A model generated the notes under the pieces. It had not been told where the DNA came from. It saw only the letters and a program-made list of their open reading frames with translations, and made no database searches. A program made the position numbers and the translations under genes. Below, piece after piece: positions 30,038 through 39,968 of a DNA stretch of 64,000 nt; the stretch's first letter is position 1, and each line of letters opens with the position of its first letter. Origin of the DNA: Vibrio hepatarius (GTDB taxonomy: Bacteria; Pseudomonadota; Gammaproteobacteria; Enterobacterales; Vibrionaceae); NCBI RefSeq assembly GCF_001274785.1, contig NZ_LHPI01000008.1, positions 186,001 to 250,000 on the forward strand, written 5' to 3'.

Positions 30038-32497
30038 TTATACCCCTAGTTTCCAACCTAATGTACGCATCACATCTGAGAATACCCCAGCCGCCGTTAC
30101 TTCAGTACCCGCACCGTAACCACGTAGTACTAGTGGAATTGGCTGGTAGTAGCGGCTGTAGAATGCCAACGCGTTCTCACCATCCTTGATCTTAAACATC
30201 GGATCGTTTTCATCCACAGCGGCAATGCTCACTCGGCATTGACCATCTGCGATCTCACCAACGTAACGCAGTACTTTACCTTCTTCAGCGGCCAATGCAG
30301 ATTGCTCTTTAAAGTACGCATCCGCTTGTGGCAAACGCTCCATAAACTCTTCAACGCTGCCAGAATCATCGAAACCTGGTGGCAATGCTTGGTCAACGAT
30401 CACGTCTTCAAGCTCTAAGTTCATGCCCGCTTCTCGCGCGAGAATCAGAAGCTTGCGAGCCACGTCCATACCAGATAGGTCGTCACGCGGGTCAGGTTCC
30501 GTAAAGCCATTTTCTTTTGCGATGTTGGTGGCTTCACTCAACGTCATACCTTCGTCTAGCTTGCCGAAGATGTAAGAGAGTGAGCCAGAAAGAATACCGC
30601 TGAAGCGTTCCAGTTCATCACCCGCTGAGATCAGGTTCTGTAGGTTTTCGATCACCGGAAGACCTGCACCTACTGTTGTCTCATACATAAGTTTACGACG
30701 AGAGCTACGTGCAACATCGCGTAACTGATGATAGTACGCCATGCTGGCAGTGTTGGCTTTCTTGTTTGGCGTTACTACGTGGAAACCCGCAGCAAGAAAA
30801 TCGGTGTACTGATTGGCGATCGCTTCGCTTGAAGTACAGTCCACCAGCACTGGGTTGATAATGTGGTTACGCTGAACCAAAGAGATCAGACGCGCAAGGC
30901 TAAACTCTTCTGTGGCGTCTTTCATGCGATCACGCCAGTGTTCCAGCGGCAAGCCTTTGCTATCGAGCAATAGGCCTTTGCTGTTCGCCAGACCACACAC
31001 ACGCAGCACGATGCCTTTCTCTGCCAGCTTCGCTTGTTGACGTTCAATTTGGTCCACCAGCTCACCGCCGACGCCACCGACACCAACAACGAATACGTCA
31101 AGGAAGTGTTTCGAGTTAAACAAGTTCTCGTGACACGCTTTGATCGCTTCAGAGATTTTATCTTCTGGGATTACCGCTGAGATTGCGCGCTCGGAAGAAC
31201 CTTGGGCAATCGCGACGATGTTAACATTCACCTCTGCTAGAGAGAGGAAGAACTGAGACGCCACGCCGCGAGAGGTGCGCATACCGTCGCCAACTAGCGT
31301 TACAATCGCTACGTTGTCGATAAAGTCGACCGGCTCTAGCAGGCCATCTTTCAGTTCAAGTTCAAACGTATCGCTCAGCGCTTTTTGCGCCAGCGCTTTA
31401 TCTTCAGACTCGATACAGAAACTGATGCTGTACTCTGACGACGACTGAGTGATCAGTACAATCGACACGCCTGCCGATGACATCGCGCCAAATACGCGGC
31501 TTGCCATACCGACCATGCCTTTCATACCCGGACCAGAAACGTTCACCATAGTCAGGTCGCTAAGGGTAGTGATGCCTTTGATCGCTAGGTTGTCTTCACC
31601 CGTATCCTGACCAATCAGCGTACCCGCACCTTGTGGGTTAAAGCTGTTTTTGATCAGACATGGAATGTGGAACTGGGCAATCGGAGCAATGGTTTTCGGG
31701 TGCAGAACGGAAGCACCGAAGTAAGAAAGCTCCATTGCCTCTTGGTAACTAAGCGATTTCAGCAGACGTGCGTCGTCAACCAAACGAGGGTCACAGTTGT
31801 AAACGCCGTCTACGTCTGTCCAGATTTCACAGCAATCAGCACGTAAACACGCTGCTAATACTGCGGCTGAATAATCAGAACCGTTACGTCCAAGGGTAAC
31901 CAACTCACCTTTGTCATTGCCTGCAGTGAAGCCCGGCATGATCTTGACGTGGTCTTGAGGAAGTGGATTTTGGCGGAAGTTCTCTGTCGAGATTTCTACA
32001 TCGACCATCGCTTCTAAATGGTCACCGCGTGCAAATAGATACTGCACCGGGTCAATCAAGCTCGCTGGTTGACCTTTCGCTTCCAATACTGCTTTCATCA
32101 GTTGAATAGAAACGCGTTCACCCTTGCTGATAATACGTGCGTTGACGTTATCTGGACACATACCAAGTAAGTTGATGCCGTGAACAAACTGACGCAGTTG
32201 AGTGAGTGACGATTTCACCTGATGGTCGTAGCCCGCACCATCAATATTAGGTAAGACTTGCTTAATATCTTGAAAAAGGTCGCGAAATGAATCTTCTAGT
32301 TCAGCGATTTTGAGTTCGGCATCACCTGTCTTTAGCGCCGCTTCGATCACGGCCACCAATTTATTTGTTGTTTTTCCTGGGGCTGACAATACGACAGCCA
32401 CTTCTTCCTGTTGAGCATTATTAGCAATGATATCCGCCGCTCTTAAAAAGCGATCAGCATCGGCTAATGATGATCCTCCAAACTTTAAAACTCGCAT
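30038..32497 (-). CDS. thrA: bifunctional aspartokinase I / homoserine dehydrogenase I
   Basis: Catalyses the first and third steps from aspartate to threonine, classically inhibited by threonine. From the ATG after GGAGGAAGGG ([17 protein letters not shown]) it has 819 residues (E. coli 820). Order: aspartokinase (KFGGSS at 4-9, [14 protein letters not shown] near 210), two ACT regulatory domains (about 315-460, [13 protein letters not shown]), and homoserine dehydrogenase from about residue 465 ([17 protein letters not shown]-binding, [44 protein letters not shown]). Transcription is controlled by the attenuator and leader peptide upstream. Confidence 0.97.
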   Translation of the reverse strand: MRVLKFGGSSLADADRFLRAADIIANNAQQEEVAVVLSAPGKTTNKLVAVIEAALKTGDAELKIAELEDSFRDLFQDIKQVLPNIDGAGYDHQVKSSLTQLRQFVHGINLLGMCPDNVNARIISKGERVSIQLMKAVLEAKGQPASLIDPVQYLFARGDHLEAMVDVEISTENFRQNPLPQDHVKIMPGFTAGNDKGELVTLGRNGSDYSAAVLAACLRADCCEIWTDVDGVYNCDPRLVDDARLLKSLSYQEAMELSYFGASVLHPKTIAPIAQFHIPCLIKNSFNPQGAGTLIGQDTGEDNLAIKGITTLSDLTMVNVSGPGMKGMVGMASRVFGAMSSAGVSIVLITQSSSEYSISFCIESEDKALAQKALSDTFELELKDGLLEPVDFIDNVAIVTLVGDGMRTSRGVASQFFLSLAEVNVNIVAIAQGSSERAISAVIPEDKISEAIKACHENLFNSKHFLDVFVVGVGGVGGELVDQIERQQAKLAEKGIVLRVCGLANSKGLLLDSKGLPLEHWRDRMKDATEEFSLARLISLVQRNHIINPVLVDCTSSEAIANQYTDFLAAGFHVVTPNKKANTASMAYYHQLRDVARSSRRKLMYETTVGAGLPVIENLQNLISAGDELERFSGILSGSLSYIFGKLDEGMTLSEATNIAKENGFTEPDPRDDLSGMDVARKLLILAREAGMNLELEDVIVDQALPPGFDDSGSVEEFMERLPQADAYFKEQSALAAEEGKVLRYVGEIADGQCRVSIAAVDENDPMFKIKDGENALAFYSRYYQPIPLVLRGYGAGTEVTAAGVFSDVMRTLGWKLGV

Positions 32498-32528
32498 CCC
32501 TTCCTCCAAATGTCTTTTAAATTGGCAT

Positions 32529-32562
32529 AAAAAAAGGCCTGTATCTTGTTGGATACAGGCCT
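32529..32562 (-). terminator. thr operon transcription attenuator
   Basis: A 10-bp perfect stem (GGCCTGTATC / GATACAGGCC, 6-base loop) followed by seven T on the minus strand, between the leader peptide stop and thrA. It lies 20 bases after the thrL stop, the classical attenuation layout. Confidence 0.93.
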
Positions 32563-32581
32563 TCCTTTGAATTTGTTTCGC

Positions 32582-32659
32582 TTAGCAGCCTGCCCCAACA
32601 TATGCGATGTCGGTAATAATAATGGTTGTGGTCATTACTACTAGGCTGTGGTTATTCAT
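32582..32659 (-). CDS. thrL: thr operon leader peptide
   Basis: A 25-codon frame (MNNHSLVVMTTTIIITDIAYVGAGC) immediately before the attenuator hairpin. It contains TTTIIIT plus a further Ile, four Thr and four Ile codons, which is the regulatory codon pattern of thrL: stalling on charged-tRNA shortage would favour the antiterminator. The sequence is unlike the E. coli peptide except for these codons. The ribosome site is weak (AAAGTAA). Confidence 0.88.
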   Translation of the reverse strand: MNNHSLVVMTTTIIITDIAYVGAGC

Positions 32660-32698
32660 AATTTACTTTATGTGCGTGTATGTGTTTGCTTACCCATA

Positions 32699-32728
32699 CG
32701 TTTACCTTATTTCCTGACCACGAGTCAA
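32699..32728 (-). promoter_or_regulatory. possible thr operon promoter
   Basis: Minus strand TTGACT (32728-32723) is a good -35; the best -10 at 18 bp is TAAACG (3 of 6 matches). Position is right for a thrL transcript, but the -10 is poor. Confidence 0.35.
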
Positions 32729-32758
32729 CGAAAAGTTTTTATTTTTCCTTCTTACCAT

Positions 32759-32771
32759 ATGTGATTCACAT
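32759..32771. promoter_or_regulatory. 13-bp palindrome between thrL and the small barrel gene
   Basis: ATGTGA-T-TCACAT is a perfect inverted repeat 31 bases upstream of the thr -35. The remaining non-coding sequence from 32660 to 32933 is AT-rich; I see a possible -10 (TATGCT, 32881-32886) for the plus-strand gene and nothing else. Confidence 0.45.
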
Positions 32772-32933
32772 TTAGTTTCGTAACAACATCCATGTATACA
32801 CTGAGCAAAGTATTGGAATCGCACCCGCACAAATTCACCCATTAAATTCAATTAAGAAATTACTCCTAGTACATTAGTTTTATGCTTTACTTAGTTCTGC
32901 AGTGGGAAAACAAATAATAACAAGGAGCGGCAC

Positions 32934-33395
32934 ATGAAAGGGATGCTAAGCCTGTTCGCGCTAGTTTTTACTGGTTCGCTTTGTGCTGCCGAATTGCCTG
33001 CGTTACCTTCCCAACAGACTCACTCTTCACACCGCCTATTTATTTCCAGCGAAAATGACCAACGCGACTTCGATACTTGGAAAGTCGACGGGGGCTACTC
33101 TTATAATCTGTTTCACAATGTGGATTTATACGTCGGGGCACGACTCAATAACAACGAGCAAGAAAACGAAACTGGTTTTCTCAGTGGTGTGAGCTTTCAA
33201 GCGTCACCGAGAATTTCCTTTAGCAGTACCTTGCATTCGTACAGCAACGAAACCGACAATGAACGACGCGAGAAAGTCATTTCGGCAGAAGTCTCTAGCC
33301 GAGTGAGATTAACCGAGAATTTGGACTTACATGCCACTCTCGACTATCAAGAGTGGCAACAAGAAGTGGAATTTGGACTGGGTTTTCGTTTTTAA
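32934..33395 (+). CDS. small exported beta-barrel-like protein, unknown function
   Basis: I do not recognise a family. It has 153 residues with a clear signal peptide ([19 protein letters not shown], cut near residue 19) and a good AAGGAG ribosome site. The mature part of about 134 residues is polar, with alternating hydrophobic/polar strands ([46 protein letters not shown]) and ends in VEFGLGFRF, a terminal Phe typical of outer-membrane barrels. That suggests a small (6-8 strand) outer-membrane protein. It overlaps the convergent RraA-family gene by 4 bases at the stop codons. No terminator is seen between them. Confidence 0.75.
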   Translation: MKGMLSLFALVFTGSLCAAELPALPSQQTHSSHRLFISSENDQRDFDTWKVDGGYSYNLFHNVDLYVGARLNNNEQENETGFLSGVSFQASPRISFSSTLHSYSNETDNERREKVISAEVSSRVRLTENLDLHATLDYQEWQQEVEFGLGFRF

Positions 33396-33877
33396 TTCCA
33401 ATCGAGCTTTTCTGTCGACATCAACACACCGTTCCAGTCTGCGTAGATATAATCACCCGGTTGAATCATTTGGTTGTGGATAGTCAAAGTGATGTTGACA
33501 TCGCCTACCCCACGCTTTTGTGTTTTGAATGGATTGGTGCCAAGCGCTTTTACGCCTAATTCCATCTCTGCCATTGCCGCTGCATCACGGATAGCGCCGT
33601 TTACAATTACCCCTTCCCAATTGTTATCGATAGCCAATATCGCCAACTGGTCGCCAAGTAGCGCTTTTTGGCAAGAGCCATGACCGTCAACCACAAGAAC
33701 TTTACCGGTTCCGTCTTGCCCAAGCATTTCGCGTACTTTTGAATTATCGTGATAGCAACGAATGGTCACTATCTCGCCATAAAACGCACTTTTACGTCCA
33801 TAGTTTTGCAGAGGCAAAGCCAAGAGTGTCACTTTATCCTCGTGCTTATCGCAAATATCTGGCGTTATATCTTTCAT
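33392..33877 (-). CDS. RraA family protein
   Basis: 161 residues from the ATG following GGAGGAAAA ([16 protein letters not shown]). The RraA fold is evident: [52 protein letters not shown], with the conserved G-x-x-x-A/L-x-G-D and NGAIRD elements. RraA binds RNase E and inhibits it in E. coli; related proteins are 4-hydroxy-4-methyl-2-oxoglutarate aldolases, whose divalent-metal Asp and Arg would be those of RDA. Sequence alone does not say which. The DUF3293 gene precedes it by 30 bases on the same strand. Confidence 0.85.
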   Translation of the reverse strand: MKDITPDICDKHEDKVTLLALPLQNYGRKSAFYGEIVTIRCYHDNSKVREMLGQDGTGKVLVVDGHGSCQKALLGDQLAILAIDNNWEGVIVNGAIRDAAAMAEMELGVKALGTNPFKTQKRGVGDVNITLTIHNQMIQPGDYIYADWNGVLMSTEKLDWN

Positions 33878-33907
33878 TTTTCCTCCATGAGATAACAAGT
33901 TAATCCT

Positions 33908-34297
33908 TTACCTACAACGCAACTGCCATTTTCCAAGCGCTAATTTAGTTTCATTTTCGTCGCAAGAAACCAAAAACAGTTCCTCACTTTCAGCATAATA
34001 GACCGCGTTTTGACCAAATTTGCGTCCGAGTTCGACTGCCTTTTGTAGGCTTACTTCAACGGCAAAACTCTCTTCCGCCCAGGAAAATATCTCGTCCCCC
34101 ACTAGAACATCGACATAGTAATTATGGTCGATATCTTGTCTTAACTGCCGATTATTTCGATTATTTTCTTCATTCGACCGCCAAACACTCGCCGGGTTCC
34201 AAGCGGTAATAATGGCAAAACACCTACACTTTACTGGGCTTTGAAAGCGAAAATAGGGATCGGCGTAGGCCGCCCATAATTGCGCATCAATCTTCAT
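33908..34297 (-). CDS. DUF3293 domain-containing protein
   Basis: 129 residues, no signal peptide or membrane segment. The segments AIITAWNPASVWRSNEENNRNNRQLRQDI and VEVSLQKAVELGRKFGQNAVYYAESEELFLVSC match the DUF3293 family as I know it; its function is unknown. It is rich in Trp, Tyr and Arg. It is divergent from arcA and probably co-transcribed with the RraA-family gene 30 bases downstream. Confidence 0.8.
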   Translation of the reverse strand: MKIDAQLWAAYADPYFRFQSPVKCRCFAIITAWNPASVWRSNEENNRNNRQLRQDIDHNYYVDVLVGDEIFSWAEESFAVEVSLQKAVELGRKFGQNAVYYAESEELFLVSCDENETKLALGKWQLRCR

Positions 34298-34353
34298 ATA
34301 ACCTATACTTTTACATTTAACCGCTACTATTAATATTTGTTACATTCTAACTC

Positions 34354-34367
34354 TTGATATAAATCAA
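34354..34367. promoter_or_regulatory. FNR-binding site upstream of arcA
   Basis: TTGAT-ATAA-ATCAA matches the FNR consensus (TTGAT-N4-ATCAA) perfectly. Its centre is about 68 bases before the start point predicted from the -10 at 34417, suitable for activation from upstream. FNR is known to raise arcA expression anaerobically in E. coli. Confidence 0.85.
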
Positions 34368-34416
34368 CAAAGTGATTGGAATTAACACTTCTACGTTGTT
34401 AGCATGCTGTTAACAT

Positions 34417-34422
34417 TATAAA
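34417..34422 (+). promoter_or_regulatory. probable -10 of an arcA promoter
   Basis: TATAAA at 34417-34422, with no good -35 at 17 bp (TTGTTA lies at 15 bp), as expected for an activator-dependent promoter. It gives a leader of about 190 bases (34429-34620). The leader holds GCC-TCAAA-GGC and CCAAAGA-N16-TCTTTGG (34499-34528) inverted repeats and no gene. Confidence 0.5.
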
Positions 34423-34620
34423 ATCCGCCTCAACGACTGATGGAGTAATTGAGGAACGGGTGCCTCAAAGGCAACAAAAAATCCAAGGATGGCGGGCAAC
34501 CAAAGAAAGTGTAATTTTATGATCTTTGGTTTATTATCAACATCACATTACCTATGTGTTATGTTTTTGCCTAAAATTTATTCCATTAGCACATTTTTTT
34601 CACAAGTTTAGGTACCGCCA

Positions 34621-35337
34621 ATGCAAACCCCGCACATTCTTATTGTCGAAGATGAGCAAGTAACTCGTAACACTCTTAAGAGTATTTTTGAAGCAGAGGG
34701 ATACGCTGTTTTTGAGGCCAGTGACGGTGAAGAGATGCACCAGGTGCTGTCCGATAACCAAGTTAACTTGGTCATTATGGACATTAACCTTCCAGGTAAA
34801 AATGGCCTACTACTTGCTCGCGAGCTTCGTGAACAAGCAAACGTAGCGCTCATGTTCTTAACTGGCCGTGATAACGAAGTTGACAAGATCCTAGGTCTTG
34901 AAATTGGTGCTGATGATTACATCACAAAACCATTCAACCCTCGTGAGCTGACTATCCGTGCTCGCAACCTACTAAGCCGTTCAATGAACGCTAGTGCGGT
35001 CACGGAAGAGAAGCGTAGCGTTGAGAAGTACGAATTCAACGGTTGGGTGCTAGATATCAACAGTCGTTCTCTTGTTAGCCCAAGCGGTGATAGCTACAAG
35101 CTTCCTCGTTCTGAGTTCCGTGCTCTACTTCACTTCTGTGAAAACCCGGGCAAGATTCAGACTCGTGCTGACCTACTGAAGAAAATGACTGGCCGTGAGC
35201 TTAAGCCACACGACCGTACTGTTGACGTTACGATTCGTCGTATTCGTAAACACTTCGAGTCAGTATCTGGTACGCCTGAGATCATCGCGACAATTCACGG
35301 TGAAGGTTACCGTTTCTGTGGCGACCTAGAAGACTAA
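34621..35337 (+). CDS. arcA: aerobic respiration control response regulator ArcA
   Basis: DNA-binding response regulator of the ArcBA system, which represses aerobic respiration genes when quinones are reduced. It has 238 residues, same as E. coli. Receiver domain 1-120: acidic pair ED at 10-11, phospho-acceptor D54 in [12 protein letters not shown], and K in YITKPFNP. Winged-helix OmpR-type output domain 135-235 ([50 protein letters not shown]). It has a long leader with an FNR box and is followed by a strong terminator. The thr operon nearby reproduces the E. coli arcA-thr linkage. arcB is not in the window. Confidence 0.98.
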   Translation: MQTPHILIVEDEQVTRNTLKSIFEAEGYAVFEASDGEEMHQVLSDNQVNLVIMDINLPGKNGLLLARELREQANVALMFLTGRDNEVDKILGLEIGADDYITKPFNPRELTIRARNLLSRSMNASAVTEEKRSVEKYEFNGWVLDINSRSLVSPSGDSYKLPRSEFRALLHFCENPGKIQTRADLLKKMTGRELKPHDRTVDVTIRRIRKHFESVSGTPEIIATIHGEGYRFCGDLED

Positions 35338-35357
35338 TTTCTTCTAAAGATGATTCT

Positions 35358-35388
35358 AAAAATGGAGCCGATAGGCTCCATTTTTTTA
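35358..35388 (+). terminator. arcA terminator
   Basis: AAAAATGGAGCC-GATA-GGCTCCATTTTTTT, 20 bases after the arcA stop. Confidence 0.92.
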
Positions 35389-35398
35389 TTGCTCTCAA

Positions 35399-35432
35399 AT
35401 AAAAAACGCCTGCTATCGAGCAGGCGTTTTAC
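35399..35432. terminator. hldE terminator
   Basis: AAAACGCCTGCT-ATCG-AGCAGGCGTTTT; the T-run is longer on the minus strand, so it mainly serves hldE. Confidence 0.9.
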
Positions 35433-35450
35433 TTACAACACAATAAAGGG

Positions 35451-36881
35451 TTAACCTTTACCGCCTTTAATCGCATCAATGATTTCAGTCGTTGAGCAGC
35501 CGTCTTCAAAGTTCAGCACTTTAACCTCGCCGCCATTGGCAATCACTTCTTTACCACCAGCAATCTCTTCCGGCTTATAATCGCCACCTTTGACCAATAG
35601 ATCTGGCAAAACCTCGGAAATCAAGCGTTGAGGCGTATCTTCACCAAACGGTACGACCCAATCAACCGCACCAAGACCCGCCAGCACTGCCATACGGCGA
35701 TCGGTTGGGTTCACTGGACGACCAGGTCCTTTAAGGCGCTTCACCGACTCATCGGTGTTTACCGCGACGATTAGGCGGTCACCCAATTGCGCAGCATGAT
35801 TGAGGTAAGACACGTGCCCTGCGTGAAGAATGTCGAAACAACCGTTGGTCATAACCACTTTCTCGCCTTTCGCTTGCGCTTTCTTCACCGCGTCGATGAG
35901 CTCTTTCTCACCAATCACACCAAAGTCTGTGTCTTGGCTGCCGTGTACCGCTTCAGCCAGCTCGATTGTCGAAACAGTCGAGGTACCCAGTTTACCAACC
36001 ACGACACCAGCTGCAGCATTCGCCAGCGCACACGCTTCGTCCATTGGTTTGCCCGCAGCAACAGAGGCTGCAAGTACCGAGATAACGGTGTCACCCGCAC
36101 CGGTTACGTCGTAAACTTCTTTCGCTTGAGTCGGTAGGTGGAATGGCTTCTGACCACGACGAAGCAGCGTCATACCATGCTCACTGCGCGTAACAAGCAG
36201 CGCTTCAAAGTCAAAGTCATCAATCAACTTCAAGCCTTTCTCAACCAGCTCTTGGTCTGATTTTACTTTGCCAACCACCAGTTCAAACTCAGCCATATTT
36301 GGCGTCAACAATGTTGCGCCGCGGTAGCGCTCGAAATCTGCACCTTTCGGGTCAATAAATACAGGTACGTTCGCCGCACGCGCTCTCTTAATAAACAATT
36401 GCACATGCTCGAGTGCGCCTTTGTCGTAGTCTGACAATACCACCGCTTTCACTTTCGGCAGCGACTGGTCCATACGCTCGAGGATCATGTCTGGGTCAAC
36501 GTTCTCAAACTTGTCTTCAAAGTCGAGACGGATCAGTTGCTGGCCACGGCTCATCACACGTAGCTTGGTGATGGTTGGGTAGTTGTGCAAACCCACGAAA
36601 TTACACTTTACATTCAAAGAGGTCAGCGTTTCATTCAAGGCTTTCGCAGGTTCATCGATGCCCGTCAAACCGACGATATGCGCGTTACCGCCAAGAGAAG
36701 CGATGTTCATCGCCACGTTTGCCGCTCCACCCGGACGCTCTTCGTTGTTTTCTACTTTGACTACCGGCACTGGCGCTTCTGGTGAAATGCGTCCTGTTGG
36801 TCCGTACCAGTAACGATCCAGCATTACGTCACCAATGATCAATACACCTGAATCCTTGTAGTTCGGTAGGATTGGTTTCAT
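35451..36881 (-). CDS. hldE: bifunctional heptose 7-phosphate kinase / heptose 1-phosphate adenylyltransferase
   Basis: Makes ADP-heptose for the lipopolysaccharide inner core. It has 476 residues from the ATG at 36881 (E. coli 477). The N-terminal ribokinase-type domain (about 1-318) shows [33 protein letters not shown], and the [15 protein letters not shown] catalytic motif near residue 262. The C-terminal nucleotidyltransferase (about 344-476) has [16 protein letters not shown] with the HxGH motif. glnE lies upstream on the same strand, as in E. coli (112-base gap without a visible terminator). Confidence 0.97.
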   Translation of the reverse strand: MKPILPNYKDSGVLIIGDVMLDRYWYGPTGRISPEAPVPVVKVENNEERPGGAANVAMNIASLGGNAHIVGLTGIDEPAKALNETLTSLNVKCNFVGLHNYPTITKLRVMSRGQQLIRLDFEDKFENVDPDMILERMDQSLPKVKAVVLSDYDKGALEHVQLFIKRARAANVPVFIDPKGADFERYRGATLLTPNMAEFELVVGKVKSDQELVEKGLKLIDDFDFEALLVTRSEHGMTLLRRGQKPFHLPTQAKEVYDVTGAGDTVISVLAASVAAGKPMDEACALANAAAGVVVGKLGTSTVSTIELAEAVHGSQDTDFGVIGEKELIDAVKKAQAKGEKVVMTNGCFDILHAGHVSYLNHAAQLGDRLIVAVNTDESVKRLKGPGRPVNPTDRRMAVLAGLGAVDWVVPFGEDTPQRLISEVLPDLLVKGGDYKPEEIAGGKEVIANGGEVKVLNFEDGCSTTEIIDAIKGGKG

Positions 36882-36993
36882 CGTCGATCTCCACAATTTA
36901 AATCTGCGCTGAGTTTAGCACAGCACTTTTGAGCCCTAAACCCTTCACTATCAGCGCTATGTGATAAAACCGCGCAGAATGTCTATTTCTTAC

Positions 36994-39837
36994 TTATCCA
37001 AGCCATTGCTGCCAAATTTTACTCACTAGTTCGCGTTCGACGACAAACTTATCCAGCGCGACATCCGCATCAAGATTAAGTAAGTTTCTGTGATGTATTT
37101 GGTCTCGCATTTCGGTATAGGCGTGCGTAATCGCCATCGCTTGTTCTTCGTCCATCACACCTTGTGCAATCATCGACTCGAAGATCCTTACATTGTCACT
37201 CCAACGGGTCAGCTTTGGCTTCTCGTGGCTGTATCGCAACACCAGATACTGCGCTAAAAACTCCACATCCGTGATCCCTCCAGGGTCTTGTTTTAGCATA
37301 AAGCGATCGGCTTTTTTGCCGCCTAAATGGTCACGCATCTTAATCCGCATATCGACCACCTCTTGCTTGAGCTTGTTTTCATCGCGCTCTAAGGTCAGGA
37401 CATTGTGGCGGGTTTGGGCGAAGCTCTGCTGTAGTGGTTCGTCGCCGTAAATCATACGCGCTCGTACCAGCGCTTGATGCTCCCATGTCCAGGCTTCGGT
37501 GTGCTGATATTCATCAAACGCTTCTGCTGGGCTCACCAGCAACCCTGATGCACCGGATGGGCGTAAGCGCGTGTCCACTTCATACAAGATGCCCGATGCG
37601 GTGCGAGTTGAGAAAATATGAATGATGCGCTGGGCCAAGCGTAGATAGAACTGTCGCCCATCGATCTCTTTCTTACCGTCGGTATAGGCGCTAACCGGAC
37701 AATCGTGCATAAAGACGATATCCAGATCCGAGTTATACCCGAGCTCCCAACCGCCAACTTTACCGTAACCAATCACGGCAAAGCCTTTACCTTCACGGTC
37801 TTTGAGATGGTTAGGTTCACCGTATTTTTCTGCCATCTGTAGCCAAGCTTGATTGACCACCGATTCAACAATCGCTTCGGCAAGATAGGTTAAGTGGTCA
37901 CTCACTTTCATTACTGGTAACACACCCGCAATATCAGCGGCGGCAATACGCAAGATACAGATCTGCTTGAACTGACGCAGCGCTTCCATCTGTTGCTCCA
38001 TATCGTCTTCAGGGATACGGGCAAGGAAATCGCGCAGCTCGGTTTGATAGCTTTCCAGCGGGATCGGATTGTAGAGCTGCTGCGGGTCAATTAGCTCATC
38101 AAGCAGGATTGGGTAGCGCCCGAGCTGCTCGGAAATCATCGGACTGGCGGTACACAGTCTGACTAGTTGGGTCAACGCCGCAGCGTGCTCATCAAGCAGC
38201 TCTAAGTAAGTGGTGCGGGTAACAATTTTTTGTAGCAAATGAAGAACTCGAGGCAGACCAAACTGTGCATCCGGGTGAGAGTAAATCGCGGCAAACACTT
38301 TTGGCATCAGGCGATTCAATACTTCACGTCCGCGTGGACCAAGGGTTTTCTTCGCTAAATCATGTTTGAACTGAATGATCGTATTGGCCATCACTTGCGG
38401 CTCTTCGGCACCAATATCTTCGCTTAGAACGTGCTCCATGACATCTTGTTTTTCCGCCATGTCCCATAGCTCGTGGAAGTGCTTAGCGACATCAGAACTT
38501 TCTTCTTCGTCATCACCGATCAGGCCATTGAATACTTGGTGAACCGCGTCCATGTGCGTGTGTACATCTGCTAACAAGCCTTGCCAGTCGTGATAGCCCA
38601 TCGCGGTCGCCAACTGCAGTTGTTCAACGCTACTCTCGGGCAGAGTCTGGGTTTGCTTGTCAGCCATAGCTTGTAGCAGATTCTCTAAGCGGCGCAAGAA
38701 TTTGTAAGCGTCTCGCAAATGTTGAGTTCCGCCGTCTTCAAGCAAATCGAGTTCTTCAATCGCGTCTAGAGTCAACAGTAGACTGCGGTGACGCAACCCT
38801 GGCTCTCGGCCACCGCGGATAAGCTGGAACACTTGTGCGATAAACTCGATTTCACGGATACCGCCTGCGCCAAGCTTGATGTTATTGACCAAGCCACGAC
38901 GGCGCACTTCGCTGCTGATCATCGATTTCATTCGGCGTAGTGATTGAATCGCACTAAAGTCAATGTAGCGACGGAACACAAATGGTCGCAGCATCTGACG
39001 CAACTCTTGATATTCTGGGTACATTTCACTGCCCATCACGCGCGCTTTGACCATTGCGTAGCGCTCCCAGTCACGCCCCTGCTCTTGGTAGTAATCTTCC
39101 AGTGCGGCGTAACTCATCACCAGTGGGCCACTGTCACCAAACGGGCGCAGGCGCATATCAACGCGGTAACAGAAGCCATCATACGTCTGCTGGTCGAGCG
39201 CTTTAATGATCCTTTGCCCTAAACGGGTAAAGAACTGCGCGTTAGCAATACTGCGTCTGGCACCTTGGGTCTCACCGTTTTCTGGGTAGGTGAAAATCAA
39301 GTCGATGTCAGAGGAAAAGTTGAGTTCACCACCACCAAGTTTGCCCATACCGATGATCAGCATAGGCTGCGCATCACCTTGATCGTTACACGGTGTACCC
39401 CATAGATCGCAACAAGCTTTGTATTGCCACTGGTAGGTTTCAAAAATCATCGCTTCAGCCAGTTGAGACAGATGCTCTAGGCTCTCCTCAAGCGACCAAG
39501 AGCCGGTAAAGTCACGCCAAGCGATATAGACCATTTCTCGATTACGGAACTGCCTGAGCACGCGATGACCCGACATTTCATCGTGGCAGTCACTCAACAA
39601 GATGGCGAGACGCTTTCGATAAGCGCTATGACGCGATGTTTCCTGCAACATCTCTGGTAACACTTGCAATAGATGTTCATCGGTATTAAGCACATCGACC
39701 ACAAACTGACTCAAGCCAGCGACATAGTCGAGCTGAGTGAGCAGCGATTCAGGCCAATGTTTGAGTGCATCTGCTGATTGACGAATGGATTCGAGAGCGG
39801 ATTGAGAAATAGGGGCGAGGCTTTCTGGCAGTAGCAT
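36994..39837 (-). CDS. glnE: glutamine synthetase adenylyltransferase / deadenylase
   Basis: Controls glutamine synthetase by adding or removing AMP in response to PII and glutamine. It has 947 residues (E. coli 946). Two nucleotidyltransferase domains are visible: the N-terminal one with [23 protein letters not shown] near residue 170 and the C-terminal one with [23 protein letters not shown] near residue 690; each carries the G-x11-D-x-D metal site. Ribosome site AAGGA 8 bases before the ATG. It functionally connects to gltBD at the other end of the window, though they are not linked by operon. Confidence 0.97.
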   Translation of the reverse strand: MLLPESLAPISQSALESIRQSADALKHWPESLLTQLDYVAGLSQFVVDVLNTDEHLLQVLPEMLQETSRHSAYRKRLAILLSDCHDEMSGHRVLRQFRNREMVYIAWRDFTGSWSLEESLEHLSQLAEAMIFETYQWQYKACCDLWGTPCNDQGDAQPMLIIGMGKLGGGELNFSSDIDLIFTYPENGETQGARRSIANAQFFTRLGQRIIKALDQQTYDGFCYRVDMRLRPFGDSGPLVMSYAALEDYYQEQGRDWERYAMVKARVMGSEMYPEYQELRQMLRPFVFRRYIDFSAIQSLRRMKSMISSEVRRRGLVNNIKLGAGGIREIEFIAQVFQLIRGGREPGLRHRSLLLTLDAIEELDLLEDGGTQHLRDAYKFLRRLENLLQAMADKQTQTLPESSVEQLQLATAMGYHDWQGLLADVHTHMDAVHQVFNGLIGDDEEESSDVAKHFHELWDMAEKQDVMEHVLSEDIGAEEPQVMANTIIQFKHDLAKKTLGPRGREVLNRLMPKVFAAIYSHPDAQFGLPRVLHLLQKIVTRTTYLELLDEHAAALTQLVRLCTASPMISEQLGRYPILLDELIDPQQLYNPIPLESYQTELRDFLARIPEDDMEQQMEALRQFKQICILRIAAADIAGVLPVMKVSDHLTYLAEAIVESVVNQAWLQMAEKYGEPNHLKDREGKGFAVIGYGKVGGWELGYNSDLDIVFMHDCPVSAYTDGKKEIDGRQFYLRLAQRIIHIFSTRTASGILYEVDTRLRPSGASGLLVSPAEAFDEYQHTEAWTWEHQALVRARMIYGDEPLQQSFAQTRHNVLTLERDENKLKQEVVDMRIKMRDHLGGKKADRFMLKQDPGGITDVEFLAQYLVLRYSHEKPKLTRWSDNVRIFESMIAQGVMDEEQAMAITHAYTEMRDQIHHRNLLNLDADVALDKFVVERELVSKIWQQWLG

Positions 39838-39913
39838 GAATCTTCCTTGTATAAAGAGACTGGCCGCAATATCAATAAGGCTTTAATGGACTAGTTATAT
39901 CAAAATTGCTGCA

Positions 39914-39950
39914 ATAAAAAACGCCCACTGAATGATAGTGGGCGTTTATT
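39914..39950 (-). terminator. terminator of the chemotaxis-protein gene
   Basis: Minus strand: AACGCCCACT-ATCATTC-AGTGGGCGTTTTTT, just after the MCP stop and before glnE. Confidence 0.9.
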
Positions 39951-39968
39951 CATGAATATCGCTTGGAA

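Noticed and set aside
32759..32771. CRP-binding site
   Set aside because: Half sites TGTGA/TCACA are separated by 1 base and not 6, incompatible with CRP.
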